Source: Aliiroseovarius subalbicans (GTDB taxonomy: Bacteria > Pseudomonadota > Alphaproteobacteria > Rhodobacterales > Rhodobacteraceae). From it: 64,000 bases of DNA. The stretch covers positions 248,001 to 312,000 of the forward strand of contig NZ_JALBYQ010000001.1 of NCBI RefSeq assembly GCF_022678625.1. The letters are read 5' to 3'. A model generated the notes under the pieces. The model had not been told where the DNA came from, did not search any database, and saw only the letters and a list, made by a program, of their open reading frames with translations. Below, one piece after another: positions 53,589-62,743 of this stretch (positions are counted from its first letter, which is position 1; every line of letters begins with the position of its first letter). Position numbers and translations under genes: made by a program.

Positions 53589-54275
53589 GTGAAACGTTCG
53601 CGTATCAATCACATCATGGCTGAGGCGGACGAGATGATCCGCGCCTTCGGTTTTGTCCTGCCGCCTTTTGCCTATTGGACGCCAGATCAGTTCCTGGCCA
53701 GGGCCGACCAGGCGCGCGGGGTGATCGACGGGCGTATGGGTTGGGACATCACCGACTATGGCCAGGGCGATTTCGACGCGTTGGGTCTGTTCCTGTTCAC
53801 CCTGCGCAATGGCCGGCTTTCAGACCTGAAGGCGGGCGGGGGCATGTGCTATGCCGAAAAGCTGTTGATCTCGCGTCGCGACCAGATCAGCCCGATGCAT
53901 CGCCATGTGCTGAAGGCCGAGGACATCATTAACCGCGGCGGCGCCACGCTGGCGATCGAGCTGTTCGGCTCGGACGACCAAGGCGGGTTTGGTGGTGCCG
54001 CGGGGGGCATGGTGCGCTGTGACGGGGTGGAGCGGCACTTTGCACCGGGCGAAGTGCTGCACCTGGCCCCGGGCGAAAGCGTGACCCTGATGCCGGGGGA
54101 CTGGCACGCCTTCTGGGGCGAAGGTGGTGACGTGTTGATTGGTGAGGTGTCGACGGTGAACGACGACGAGACCGACAACATCTTTCGTGACCCGATCGGC
54201 CGCTTTGCCGAGATCGACGAAGACGAAGCACCCAAGCACCTTCTCGTGTCGGACTACCGTGGCTGGTTGGGCTGA
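53589..54275 (+). CDS. D-lyxose isomerase family protein
   Basis: A 228-residue cupin-fold sugar isomerase; the family interconverts D-lyxose and D-xylulose, often also D-mannose and D-fructose. The metal-binding histidines and Glu are in CYAEKLLISRRDQISPMHRH and VLKAEDIINRGG; the closing His is in LMPGDWHAFWGEGGDV. GEVSTVNDDETDNIF is a family signature. Start is GTG at 53589 behind AAAGGTAAGG. No sugar-transport genes are adjacent. It ends 24 bases before the convergent Hint/RTX gene. Confidence 0.88.
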   Translation: MKRSRINHIMAEADEMIRAFGFVLPPFAYWTPDQFLARADQARGVIDGRMGWDITDYGQGDFDALGLFLFTLRNGRLSDLKAGGGMCYAEKLLISRRDQISPMHRHVLKAEDIINRGGATLAIELFGSDDQGGFGGAAGGMVRCDGVERHFAPGEVLHLAPGESVTLMPGDWHAFWGEGGDVLIGEVSTVNDDETDNIFRDPIGRFAEIDEDEAPKHLLVSDYRGWLG

Positions 54276-54299
54276 GGCGGCCCCCGGGCGTTTGGCGGC

Positions 54300-56384
54300 T
54301 CACGCCGCGATCTTCAGCACCCGCGCCTCGAAACCACGCAGAACCGGGCGGGCGGTATCGCCATAAGCACCCATGTCCGAACGCAGTTGTGGGAATACCC
54401 GGAACAATTCGTCCCGCGCCGCGCCGTCCACCGCTTTCAGGCCTTGGTGGCCGGGATGGAAGCTTTCCGATGCCGCACCGTTGGCGAACACCACCTCATG
54501 CCTGTCGAACAGCATGTGGTAATAGGTGACCTTGTCCTGCGCCGTCTGGGTGATCGTCGTGCCGTTTAGAAGGTGCTTGGCCGGGACCATAACTTCAGGG
54601 CTGTCGAACATCAAAACCGCGTCCGAACCTTGATAGACCATGCGGTGCTGCGGCGACACAAGAAGCGCATCTGTGTTGCCGAACGCGCCGGGCGCAAAGC
54701 GGACCGGCGCCAGATTACCCACACCCGGCACGCGGCTTTTTCCGATCCAGCGGATCGGCTGCGGGCCATGGTCGCGGGTCACAACCAGATCGCCCGCCCG
54801 CAGATCCTGAACCCGACGGTCGCCGTGCGGCGTCAGGATGCCGGTGCCGTGGGTAAAGCAGATGATGACGTTTTCAATGTTGGTGAAGGTCACCACGGTG
54901 CCATCCGACAGGGTCGCGGTGCCGTTCTCCGGGTTCCCGCCGTCAAACACCACGTCAGACCAATCGTCGACCAGGTGGTTGAAGGTCAGCGTGTCGGTGT
55001 CGCCATTGTCACCGTCTTCGCCGCCATCAATGGTGATGGTGCCGCCCGATCCGTCCAGCGCGTCGACCACGTTCAGGTCAATGGAGTCCGAGCCGAAACC
55101 GCCTTGGACCGTGTCGCCTGCGCCGACGTTCAGCGTGTCATCGCCGTCGCCGCCAAACAGGGCATCCTCGCCGATGCCGCCGGTAAGGGTGTCGTTGCCC
55201 GCTTCGCCATAGATCGTGTCATTGCCAACGCCGCCATCGATCACGTCGTTGCCACCGCTTTCGGCATCAACAAGCGTGTCGAAATGCAGGTCCGTGACCC
55301 AAAGGGCCTGACCCGCAGTATTCCCATTGGAGTAGATGATTTCGATCGAGGCAACCGGTCCGCTGATGACGATTTCGGCCGACCCATCCTGTTCATCCGG
55401 ATTGTCTGCACCGGTGCCGGACGTGATGGTGTTCCCGGACACCGTATCCGTCCCATTCACAGTGATCGACACCGGAACAGGGTTTCCGTCGGCGTCATAG
55501 CCGTTGACCGTAATTATGTCCTGCCAGCTTGAGGTGTCGATGTCGTTGATGCGGAAACTGACATTTTCGACCTCGTCGGAAATGCCGTCGATGGTGGATG
55601 AAAAATCGATCGACGTGGTCGACGTCGGGCCAAGGCCTGTGCCGCCAAGAAACAAGCTTGAAGTGGTGTTGTAGGGGTCGCCCGCCCCGACAAAGTTGGT
55701 GCTGACACTATCGACCGAAATATCAGTCGAATTTCCGTCGTTGGTAAAGCTCACCGTTGCATTCATTTGGCCGGTGCTTTGGATGAATCCGGCAGATAGG
55801 TCTGCCCCATCGGAACCTGCGGCGTCCCAGTTCAAGCTTTCGGCGGTGGCTGCCGGGGCAGAGGGGCCAAGGTCACCATAGATCGTGTCGTCGCCGGTCC
55901 CACCGTCGATTGTATCGTTACCGCTGCCGCCATAAACGGTGTCGTTTTCTGCGCCGGCATCAATCGTGTCGTCGCCGCCGTAGCCATAGATCTCGTCTTC
56001 GTTACCAGCCGTCCCGGTGCCATCGCCACCGTCGACAACTTCGCCGTCTTCGTCGGTAAAGGTCGCGTCGATCACATCGGCCAAGTCCGAACCGGTCAGC
56101 TGGCCATCATACGAGGAATAACTGGGTGCCGAGACGACAGACGCCGAGGAGATCGTGTCCACCGCGCCGAAATCAGATTCGAAATAAACGTTCCCATCCG
56201 TTGCAAGGTAATAGGTGCCCGGCTCGGTCTCGTTCGTGTAAGTGGTCCCGCCGAAGGTCCCCGACCAAATCCATTGACCGGTGCCCAGAACGGTGTCCGT
56301 GGTGAAGGTGACCAGCGGACCGCCAATGCTGTCCCCGGTGTCCAGAGACCCATTCCCCAGTGTTACCAAATAGCCTTGTGGCAT
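54300..56384 (-). CDS. RTX-repeat and Hint-domain secreted protein
   Basis: A 694-residue acidic protein. Residues 1-110 are a small beta domain (WIWSGTFGGTTYTNETEPGT); 131-172 and 377-438 are calcium-binding RTX repeats (GGxGxDxhx, such as GGSGNDTIDGGTGDDTIYG); 180-375 is a beta domain; about 505-650 is a Hint domain from C509 (NVIICFTHGTGI) through VVTRDHGPQPIRWIG and SPQHRMVYQ to LFDRHEVVFANGAASESF. No N-terminal signal, as expected for type I secretion, but no ABC exporter is near. The Hint part is paralogous to the protein at 37319. Confidence 0.88.
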   Translation of the reverse strand: MPQGYLVTLGNGSLDTGDSIGGPLVTFTTDTVLGTGQWIWSGTFGGTTYTNETEPGTYYLATDGNVYFESDFGAVDTISSASVVSAPSYSSYDGQLTGSDLADVIDATFTDEDGEVVDGGDGTGTAGNEDEIYGYGGDDTIDAGAENDTVYGGSGNDTIDGGTGDDTIYGDLGPSAPAATAESLNWDAAGSDGADLSAGFIQSTGQMNATVSFTNDGNSTDISVDSVSTNFVGAGDPYNTTSSLFLGGTGLGPTSTTSIDFSSTIDGISDEVENVSFRINDIDTSSWQDIITVNGYDADGNPVPVSITVNGTDTVSGNTITSGTGADNPDEQDGSAEIVISGPVASIEIIYSNGNTAGQALWVTDLHFDTLVDAESGGNDVIDGGVGNDTIYGEAGNDTLTGGIGEDALFGGDGDDTLNVGAGDTVQGGFGSDSIDLNVVDALDGSGGTITIDGGEDGDNGDTDTLTFNHLVDDWSDVVFDGGNPENGTATLSDGTVVTFTNIENVIICFTHGTGILTPHGDRRVQDLRAGDLVVTRDHGPQPIRWIGKSRVPGVGNLAPVRFAPGAFGNTDALLVSPQHRMVYQGSDAVLMFDSPEVMVPAKHLLNGTTITQTAQDKVTYYHMLFDRHEVVFANGAASESFHPGHQGLKAVDGAARDELFRVFPQLRSDMGAYGDTARPVLRGFEARVLKIAA
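55071..55256 (-). repeat. RTX repeats, second block
   Basis: Encodes residues about 377-438 of the Hint/RTX protein, about six nonapeptide-like units of the GGxGxDxhx type (GGVGNDTIYGEAGNDTLTGG and on). Each pair of units would form a calcium-binding turn. Confidence 0.85.
55869..55994 (-). repeat. RTX repeats, first block
   Basis: Encodes residues about 131-172 (YGYGGDDTIDAGAENDTVYG and on), four GGxGxDxhx units. The two blocks are separated by a 200-residue beta domain. Confidence 0.85.
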
Positions 56385-56490
56385 ACTTAACCCTCATATT
56401 CACCCGCACGCGCTCGATGCATGCGTTCCCGTAGATGTCGGTTGAAAATGGGGCGGGAATACGGGAGAGATTCAGGCATTATTGAGGTTT

Positions 56491-56515
56491 CGCCCGCGGA
56501 TTGAGGCCGCGGGCG
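56491..56515. other. GC-rich hairpin between the molybdenum hydroxylase and Hint genes
   Basis: CGCCCGCGG-ATTGAGG-CCGCGGGCG, perfect 9-base stem, 7-base loop, in the 213-base gap. It is 83 bases beyond the stop of the upstream minus-strand gene (56598) and 107 bases before the Hint start. No T-run, so terminator use is uncertain. A second inverted repeat GAAATC-N7-GATTTC lies at 56539-56557. Confidence 0.5.
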
Positions 56516-56597
56516 TCACATTTGCTCCTGGTGGAGGTGAAATCTCTCAAAGATTTCGGGTCGTGATCTTTGCAAGGAAACGACGTTCGCAGTGCTG

Positions 56598-58829
56598 TCA
56601 GGTCAGGAAATCGAACTGATCTCCAAGCGGCAAGCGCCGCGCCCGTTCTCCGGTCAGGTCGAACAACGCGTTGGCCAGCGCAGGGGCGGCGGGCGGGGTG
56701 CCCGGTTCCCCGACACCTCCAATTTTCAGTGCGTTTTCAAGGATTTCAACGTGGAATTTGGGTGTGTTCAGCATGCGCATCGCGTCATAATCCGGGAAAT
56801 TCATCTGCTCGGCCATGCCGTCCGAGAACGTCACCTGACCATGCACCGCCGCCGAAAGCCCAAAGACGGCGCCACCGGTCAACTGTGCCTCGGCATTGGC
56901 CGGGTCCAGAGCGACGCCCAGATCGGCGGCAATCCACATGTCCGAGATGCGGATCAGACCGTCCTCCTCGCGCAGTTCAATCACCTGCGCGCAGGGGGTG
57001 CCGAAGGAATAGGTGAACGCCACGCCGCGCCCGACACCTTCGGGCGTCTTGCCGGTCCAGCCGCACATGTCGCGTACGGTTTCCAGAACCTTGGCCGAAC
57101 CCGCGTGTTCCGGGCGGATCAGCTCCACCCGAAACGCCATCGGGTCGGCGCCCGCCGCATGGGCAAGCTCATCAATGAAGCTTTCGTGGAAGAACGCGTT
57201 TTGCGAGTTGCCGACAGACCGCCAGAACCCAACCGGGATCGACACATCCGCCGAATGTCCGGTAATGCGCATATTTTCAATGGCATAGGGCTGATCATGG
57301 GCGCCTTCGGTCAGGGTCTGGTCCGCGGGGGCCATGTTCATGCCGGTCATCTGCTGCATCATCTGCGCCATGATGGATGGGGACGCTATGCGGCCCTCCA
57401 GCGCCACCGGCTTGCCATCTGCAAGCTTTGCCTGCATCCGAGCAATGGCGGCCGGGCGGAACACGTCGTGGGTCATGTCCTCTTCACGGGTCCAGGTGGT
57501 TTGCACCACGCGACCCGGCATTTCTTTCGCCACTCGCGCGGCCAGCACGGCGAAATCGGTGGCCGAGCGGCGACCAAATCCGCCGCCCATCAGCGTCGTG
57601 TGTACGGTCACCGCGTTGCCCTTCAGCCCGACCGCCTTGGCGCAATCGGATTGCACCATGACAGGCGCCTGGTTGGGCGACCAGATTTCCAGCGCGTCAC
57701 CGGTGAACCGCGCGGTCGAGTTCATCGGCTCCATCGTCGCATGTGCCAGATACGGCACGCGGTATTCGGCCTCGATCACGTCGCCGCTCAGCGCCGCCAT
57801 GTCGCCCTGATCACGCAGGGACACATTCGGGTCGGTGTCGAACGCCTCGGCGATCTTGTCGAAAATCTCTTCGTTTTCAGACGGGTAGGGGGCGTCGCCC
57901 CAGGTCACGTCGATCGCGTTCACCGCCTGCATGGCCAGCCAGGTGTTGCTGGCAATCACCGCAACCCCGTCACCCAGATCGACGATTTTCTCGACACCGG
58001 GCATCTTTTCGGCCGCGCTGGCGTCAAAGCTGTTCATGCCCCCGCCAAAGCGTGGGGTCATGCGGACCGAGGCAAACAGCATGTCCTTTTCGCGCACATC
58101 CATGCCGAAGGTGGCGGTGCCGGTGGCCTTGCCGGGCTGGTCCAGGCGGGGCTGCGATTTGCCCAGAATGCGCCACTCGGCGCGCGGTTTCAGACGCGGC
58201 GATTTCGGCGGGGCAATCTCGGCGGCGGCCTCGGCCAGGTCGGCATAGGGGATGCGGGTTCCATCAGGCGCGATCACCGCGCCGTTGTCGGTCTTCAACC
58301 GGTCCAGCCCGGTGTTCAGCCGGTCGGCGGCGGCCATCAACAGGGTCTGGCGCGCAGCAGCCCCTGCGTTGCGCATCTTGTCAAACGCATCCACAATGGT
58401 GGTGGACCCACCGGTGACCTGCAGCGACAGGATCTTGGGGAAGGCTTCGCTCATCACTGCCCCCAGGCCCGAGGGCTGTTCATGTGATGCAGAATAGTGC
58501 CGGTCGGCCATCAGCGCGCCGTTGTAGTATGCCTGCGCGGGCGGGCCGTGGTGGGTGGCGACATCTGCCAGATCCACGTCCAGCTCCTCGGCCACCAAAG
58601 CGGCCAGCGTGGTGTGCACGCCCTGACCCATCTCGGCGCGCGGGGTGATGATGGTGATGCCAGACTGGTCAATGATCAGCCAGGGGTTCAGCGCCACGGC
58701 GTCACCGCCGGGTTTCAGCGGGTTTTGCGGCGTACGCATCACCTGGTAGGTGCCGAAGGCCACGCCGCCGGCGACAGCGACCGATCCCACGATGAACGCG
58801 CGGCGGGTGAAGGTTCTCAGACGGCCCAT
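56598..58829 (-). CDS. Molybdenum hydroxylase large subunit, Tat-exported (isoquinoline 1-oxidoreductase type)
   Basis: A 743-residue xanthine-dehydrogenase-family molybdopterin subunit. A twin-arginine signal opens it: TFTRRAFIVGSVAVAGGVAF. Conserved parts: AEMGQGVHTTLAALVAEEL, TLMGGGFGRRSATDFAV, the PVGFWRSVGNSQNAFFHESF segment, and the closing GGVGEPGTPPAAPALANALF with the catalytic Glu after GVG. This architecture matches IorB and periplasmic aldehyde dehydrogenases. Substrate (aldehyde or N-heterocycle) is open. ATG at 58829 lies 2 bases after the small-subunit stop. No FAD subunit gene is present; electrons would go to a cytochrome or quinone. Confidence 0.9.
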   Translation of the reverse strand: MGRLRTFTRRAFIVGSVAVAGGVAFGTYQVMRTPQNPLKPGGDAVALNPWLIIDQSGITIITPRAEMGQGVHTTLAALVAEELDVDLADVATHHGPPAQAYYNGALMADRHYSASHEQPSGLGAVMSEAFPKILSLQVTGGSTTIVDAFDKMRNAGAAARQTLLMAAADRLNTGLDRLKTDNGAVIAPDGTRIPYADLAEAAAEIAPPKSPRLKPRAEWRILGKSQPRLDQPGKATGTATFGMDVREKDMLFASVRMTPRFGGGMNSFDASAAEKMPGVEKIVDLGDGVAVIASNTWLAMQAVNAIDVTWGDAPYPSENEEIFDKIAEAFDTDPNVSLRDQGDMAALSGDVIEAEYRVPYLAHATMEPMNSTARFTGDALEIWSPNQAPVMVQSDCAKAVGLKGNAVTVHTTLMGGGFGRRSATDFAVLAARVAKEMPGRVVQTTWTREEDMTHDVFRPAAIARMQAKLADGKPVALEGRIASPSIMAQMMQQMTGMNMAPADQTLTEGAHDQPYAIENMRITGHSADVSIPVGFWRSVGNSQNAFFHESFIDELAHAAGADPMAFRVELIRPEHAGSAKVLETVRDMCGWTGKTPEGVGRGVAFTYSFGTPCAQVIELREEDGLIRISDMWIAADLGVALDPANAEAQLTGGAVFGLSAAVHGQVTFSDGMAEQMNFPDYDAMRMLNTPKFHVEILENALKIGGVGEPGTPPAAPALANALFDLTGERARRLPLGDQFDFLT

Positions 58830-58831
58830 GA

Positions 58832-59296
58832 TCACCCCTCCTGCATCTGTTTGGCGGCCGCGTGGATCGCGGCGCGGATGCGCGGATAGGCGCCGCAGCG
58901 GCACAGGTTGCCCGACATGGCGTCATCGATCTCGGCGTCATTCGGGGCCGGGTTTTCGGCCAGCAAAGCGGCGGCGTTCATGATCTGCCCGGACTGGCAG
59001 TAGCCACATTGCGCCACTTGATGGTCGACCCATGTCTGTTGCAGCACTGACATCGTGTCCGGTGTGCCCAGCCCTTCGATCGTCAGGACCGCGCCATCCA
59101 CGTCCTCCAATGCAACCTGGCAGGAGCGTTCGGCCACCCCGTCGATCTGCACCGTGCAGGCACCGCAGGCGGCCACGCCGCAACCGAATTTCGTGCCGGT
59201 CAGCCCCAGCGCGTCGCGCAGCACCCACAAGAGCGGCACGTCGCCCGGCAAGTCGACCGCCTGGTCGGTGCCGTTGACGTTGATGGTGAAGGACAT
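58832..59296 (-). CDS. Molybdenum hydroxylase small [2Fe-2S] subunit
   Basis: A 154-residue subunit with two 2Fe-2S clusters. The plant-type ferredoxin half holds [20 protein letters not shown] and a later [10 protein letters not shown]; the second, all-helical half holds [20 protein letters not shown] and [17 protein letters not shown]. It partners the adjacent large subunit and passes electrons from the molybdenum centre. No signal of its own, so it should be carried across the membrane with the Tat-exported large subunit. The ATG is preceded by CAGGAGA. Confidence 0.93.
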   Translation of the reverse strand: MSFTINVNGTDQAVDLPGDVPLLWVLRDALGLTGTKFGCGVAACGACTVQIDGVAERSCQVALEDVDGAVLTIEGLGTPDTMSVLQQTWVDHQVAQCGYCQSGQIMNAAALLAENPAPNDAEIDDAMSGNLCRCGAYPRIRAAIHAAAKQMQEG

Positions 59297-59330
59297 GCGC
59301 GTCTCCTGCTGTGAGGTTTTCTCTTCGCTC

Positions 59331-59360
59331 TATATACGGTCGCCACGGCGGTTGGATCAA
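59331..59360 (-). promoter_or_regulatory. Candidate promoter of the molybdenum hydroxylase operon
   Basis: On the minus strand, TTGATC (59360-59355) and TATATA (59336-59331) are separated by 18 bases, near the sigma-70 consensus, 34 bases before the small-subunit start. Only sequence likeness supports it. Confidence 0.4.
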
Positions 59361-59391
59361 ACACCATTGCAGGTCTCCGTCGCGTCACCCT

Positions 59392-60534
59392 TCAGCCGCG
59401 ACCTTCCATGAAGCGGGTCAAGCGAGCCAGACCTTCGCGAATATCCTCGGTCGCGCGGGCATAGGAAAAGCGCAGCGTCTGATGGCCGCGCACCGGATCG
59501 AAGTCCAACCCCGGCGTGACCGCAACCCCTGCCTTTTCAAGGATTTCTGCGGCAAAAGCGCGGCTGTCGTCGGTGTGGGCGCTCACATCCGCATAGATGT
59601 AGAAGGCCCCATCAGGCGGCGCAAACCGGTCGAACCCGGCGCGCGGCAACCCGTCGATCATCAACTGGCGGTTCTCGGCATAGACGGCCAGGTTCGCGTT
59701 CAATTCATCGTGACAGTCCATCGCGGCCAGGGCGGTGACCTGGCTGGCATGGGGCGCGCAGATGAACATGTTCTGGGCGATGCGTTCGATCACGCGCACG
59801 TGGTCTTCGGGGACCACCATCCAACCCGCGCGCCAGCCCGTCATGCTGAAATACTTCGAGAACGAGTTGACGACATAGACGTCGTCGGAGACCTCCAGCG
59901 CCGACACCGCGCGGCCTTCGTATTGCAACCCGTGATAGATCTCGTCCGAGATGAAGCTGGCGCCCATGTCCTGCGTGGCACCGATCAGCGCCGACAGGTG
60001 GTCGTGATCCAGCATCGTGCCCGACGGGTTGGCGGGGGATGCGGTGATCAGCCCGGCCAGCCCCGGCGGCAAGTCGGCAGGCACCGGTTGCAGGCGGTTT
60101 TCGGCCGATGTGGCGATGCCGACCGGCTCCAGATCCAGTGCGCGCAGGATCTGGCGATAGGACGGATATCCCGGTTCGCCCAGCCCCACCTTGTCACCGG
60201 CGTCAAACAGCGCGGTAAAGGCCAGGATGAAAGCACCAGAACTGCCCGGCGTGACCACCACGCGGGCCGGATCCAAGTCAAGATTATACCAATCTTTATA
60301 TAGGCTTGCGATACGTTCGCGCAGCTCGGGAATGCCAAGCGCGACGGTGTATCCCAGTGCATCACTTTCCATCGTCGCGCTCAATGCGGCGCGCGCGCCG
60401 GCGGGTGCCGGGGTGCCGGGCTGGCCCACTTCCATGTGGATGATGTGGCGCCCGGCGGCTTCGGCGGCGCGGGCGGCTTCCATCACGTCCATCACAATGA
60501 AGGGATCGACGCTGGATCGGCTTGAGTTTCGCAT
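59392..60534 (-). CDS. Class I/II PLP-dependent aminotransferase
   Basis: A 380-residue fold-type I aminotransferase of the AspC-like group. Seen: MEVGQPGTPAPAGARAAL at the N-terminus, ASPANPSGTMLDHDHLSALI with the substrate-site Asn, SDEIYHGLQYEGR with the PLP-ring Asp/Tyr, and the Schiff-base lysine in NSFSKYFSMTGWRAGW. The C-terminal TLRFSYARATEDIREGL carries the substrate-carboxylate Arg. Substrate unknown. ATG at 60534; divergent from the M48 protease gene, 52 bases away. Confidence 0.88.
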   Translation of the reverse strand: MRNSSRSSVDPFIVMDVMEAARAAEAAGRHIIHMEVGQPGTPAPAGARAALSATMESDALGYTVALGIPELRERIASLYKDWYNLDLDPARVVVTPGSSGAFILAFTALFDAGDKVGLGEPGYPSYRQILRALDLEPVGIATSAENRLQPVPADLPPGLAGLITASPANPSGTMLDHDHLSALIGATQDMGASFISDEIYHGLQYEGRAVSALEVSDDVYVVNSFSKYFSMTGWRAGWMVVPEDHVRVIERIAQNMFICAPHASQVTALAAMDCHDELNANLAVYAENRQLMIDGLPRAGFDRFAPPDGAFYIYADVSAHTDDSRAFAAEILEKAGVAVTPGLDFDPVRGHQTLRFSYARATEDIREGLARLTRFMEGRG

Positions 60535-60586
60535 GGCTTCCTCACTAGTGTCGGTCCACGGGTCGCACCACGGGAAGGCGGAGTCA

Positions 60587-61924
60587 ATGGCAGGCAAATG
60601 GATCGCAGCAGGGTTGGCGATGGTGGTCGCGATAACGCTGGCCGTGGCCGCCGAGGCCCGCGCCACGATCATCCGAGACCCCGACATTGAACACGCATTG
60701 AGCGAACTTGCGCGACCCTTGATCAACGCGGCAGGGCTCAGCCCCAGCCGGGTCCAGATTCTGGTGATCCGGGATGACAAGCTGAACGCCTTCGTCGCAG
60801 ACCAGGACCACGTGTTCATCAACTCGGGCCTGATCCTGCGCCTGAAGTCCCCGGCTGAACTGCAATCGGTGATCGCCCATGAACTGGCGCATATCGCCAA
60901 CGGGCACCTGTCGCGGCGCGCGGCGAATTACCAGGCGGCGCAGAACGCGGCCAAGATGGGCCTTTTGCTGGCGGCGGTGGCGGCGTCGGCGGGCGGGGGG
61001 AAAGCCGCGGTGGGGCTTGCCGTCGGCACGGCCTCTTCGGCGCAGCGCTTGTTTCTGGCCCACACCCGCGCTGAGGAGGCCAGCGCGGACCAAAGCGCCC
61101 TGCGGTATCTGGCGGCCAACCGGATTGACCCACAGGCGATGGTCGATGTGCTGGAGGTGTTTCGTGGGCAAGAGGCGCTGTCGGTCGGGCGCCGGGATCC
61201 CTATGCGCTGACCCATCCGCTGAACCGCGACCGCATTCGTGCGGTCAAGGGATACGCGGCGGCGGGCAAAGCGCGTGCGCAGGAAAGGCCCGATGACGCC
61301 TATTGGTTTGCTCGCGCCCAGGGCAAGCTGGAGGCTTTCATCCGCGCGCCCAAAGTCACGTTGCGCAAGGTCGGGCGCAAGGTGGGGCAGGGCAGCGAAC
61401 TGGAGCGGATCCGCCGCGCCGTGGCACTGCACCGATTGCCGAAACCGGATCAGGCGATTGCGGAAATCGGGGCTTTGGTCGCGGCCAAGCCCAACGATCC
61501 CTACTTGGCTGAACTGCAGGGGCAGATCCTGCTGGAAAGCCGACAGTTCAACGCGGCGGTGACAGCCTATGGTCGCGCCGCCCGGCTGGCGCCGCGCAAT
61601 GCGCTGGTGCTTGGCGGCTATGGTCGCGCACTTCTGGCGGTGAACTCTGCCGACAGCAACGCCCGCGCTCTGGGCGTGTTGCGCAAGGCCTATGGGCGCG
61701 ATCCCTATTCGCCGATCATGCTGCGCGATCTGGGCCTGGCCTATGCCCGTGCTGGGCAGCCGGGTATGGCCTCGGTGGTGACGGCCGAGCGTTATGCGCT
61801 GATCGGTCGCTTGAAAGATGCGGTGCCTCATGCCAAACGGGCACAGGGGTTGTTGCCACGCGGAAGCGGCGGCTGGACCCGCGCCGAGGATATTTTATAT
61901 GCCGCGCAGGTGGCAGCCAAATGA
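60587..61924 (+). CDS. M48-family metalloprotease with TPR repeats, BepA-like
   Basis: A 445-residue periplasmic protease. Signal peptide GLAMVVAITLAVAAEARA (about 8-25), then an M48 domain with the zinc motif IAHELAHIANGH and third ligand in RAEEASADQSALRYL. After about residue 285 come helical TPR-like repeats (DPYLAELQGQILLESRQFNA; APRNALVLGGYGRALLAV). This layout matches BepA/YfgC, which degrades or assists outer-membrane proteins. GGAAGGCGGAG precedes the ATG. It is followed after 13 bases by a DsbA-like gene. Confidence 0.9.
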   Translation: MAGKWIAAGLAMVVAITLAVAAEARATIIRDPDIEHALSELARPLINAAGLSPSRVQILVIRDDKLNAFVADQDHVFINSGLILRLKSPAELQSVIAHELAHIANGHLSRRAANYQAAQNAAKMGLLLAAVAASAGGGKAAVGLAVGTASSAQRLFLAHTRAEEASADQSALRYLAANRIDPQAMVDVLEVFRGQEALSVGRRDPYALTHPLNRDRIRAVKGYAAAGKARAQERPDDAYWFARAQGKLEAFIRAPKVTLRKVGRKVGQGSELERIRRAVALHRLPKPDQAIAEIGALVAAKPNDPYLAELQGQILLESRQFNAAVTAYGRAARLAPRNALVLGGYGRALLAVNSADSNARALGVLRKAYGRDPYSPIMLRDLGLAYARAGQPGMASVVTAERYALIGRLKDAVPHAKRAQGLLPRGSGGWTRAEDILYAAQVAAK

Positions 61925-61937
61925 CGGAGAACCAGAC

Positions 61938-62696
61938 ATGAAACGCTTTGGGCTTGCCCTGACTGTTGCCGCGGGCCTTCTGGCCGCGCCGCTTGCCGCC
62001 TCGGATCTGACCGGGTTGACCGATGACGAACGCGCCGCGTTCCGCAACGAAGTGCGTGCCTACCTGCTGGAAAACCCCGAGGTGCTGATGGAAGCCATCG
62101 AGGTTCTGGAGCGCCGCAATGCCGCCGAACAGGTGGCCAATGACGGCGCGCTGGTGGCCCACAATGCCGAAGAGCTGTTCAACGATGGCTTTTCCCATGT
62201 CACCGGCAACCCTGACGGCGACATCACGATGGTGGAGTTCGTGGACTATCGCTGTGGCTATTGCCGCAAGGCGTTTCCCGAGCTCAAGGAGTTGATCAAG
62301 ACTGACGGCAATATCCGCGTGATCTATAAGGAATTTCCGATCTTGGGCGAGGAATCGACCCTGACGTCGCGCTTTGCCATCTCGGCTCAGCTGCTGGCAG
62401 GGCAGGAGGCTTATGGTCAGATTCATGACGCGATGATGGTGATGCGCGGCAATGCGACGCCGGAAACACTTGTCACGCTGGCAGGGTCGCTGGGGCTGGA
62501 CGGCGCCGCGATCCTGGATGGTATGAGCAACCCGCGGGTGGATGAGATCATCGGCCAGAACCACCTTTTGGCCCAACGTATGCAGATCTCTGGCACACCG
62601 ACCTTCGTGATGGAAGACCAGCTTCTGCGTGGCTACGTGCCGCTGGATGGCATGCAGCAGATCGTTGCAGAGTTGCGCGCGGCGAAAGACGGCTGA
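61938..62696 (+). CDS. DsbA-family thioredoxin-fold protein
   Basis: A 252-residue secreted thiol-disulphide protein. Signal peptide GLALTVAAGLLAAPLAA; a helical N-terminal extension with LLENPEVLMEAIEVLERR, common in Com1/DsbA-like and ScsC-like proteins; then the thioredoxin core with VEFVDYRCGYCRKAFPELKE, active site C106-G-Y-C109, and the cis-Pro loop SGTPTFVMED. It probably forms or repairs disulphides in exported proteins. Its start is 13 bases after the M48 gene. Confidence 0.9.
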   Translation: MKRFGLALTVAAGLLAAPLAASDLTGLTDDERAAFRNEVRAYLLENPEVLMEAIEVLERRNAAEQVANDGALVAHNAEELFNDGFSHVTGNPDGDITMVEFVDYRCGYCRKAFPELKELIKTDGNIRVIYKEFPILGEESTLTSRFAISAQLLAGQEAYGQIHDAMMVMRGNATPETLVTLAGSLGLDGAAILDGMSNPRVDEIIGQNHLLAQRMQISGTPTFVMEDQLLRGYVPLDGMQQIVAELRAAKDG

Positions 62697-62743
62697 CGCC
62701 TTTGGGTGCGCATGGTAGGCTGCGTTCAAAAGGGGGCCAACCC

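Noticed and set aside
59311-60303. A 330-codon plus-strand frame opposite the aminotransferase
   Set aside because: The minus-strand frame contains the PLP lysine and other aminotransferase motifs; the plus-strand product has none.
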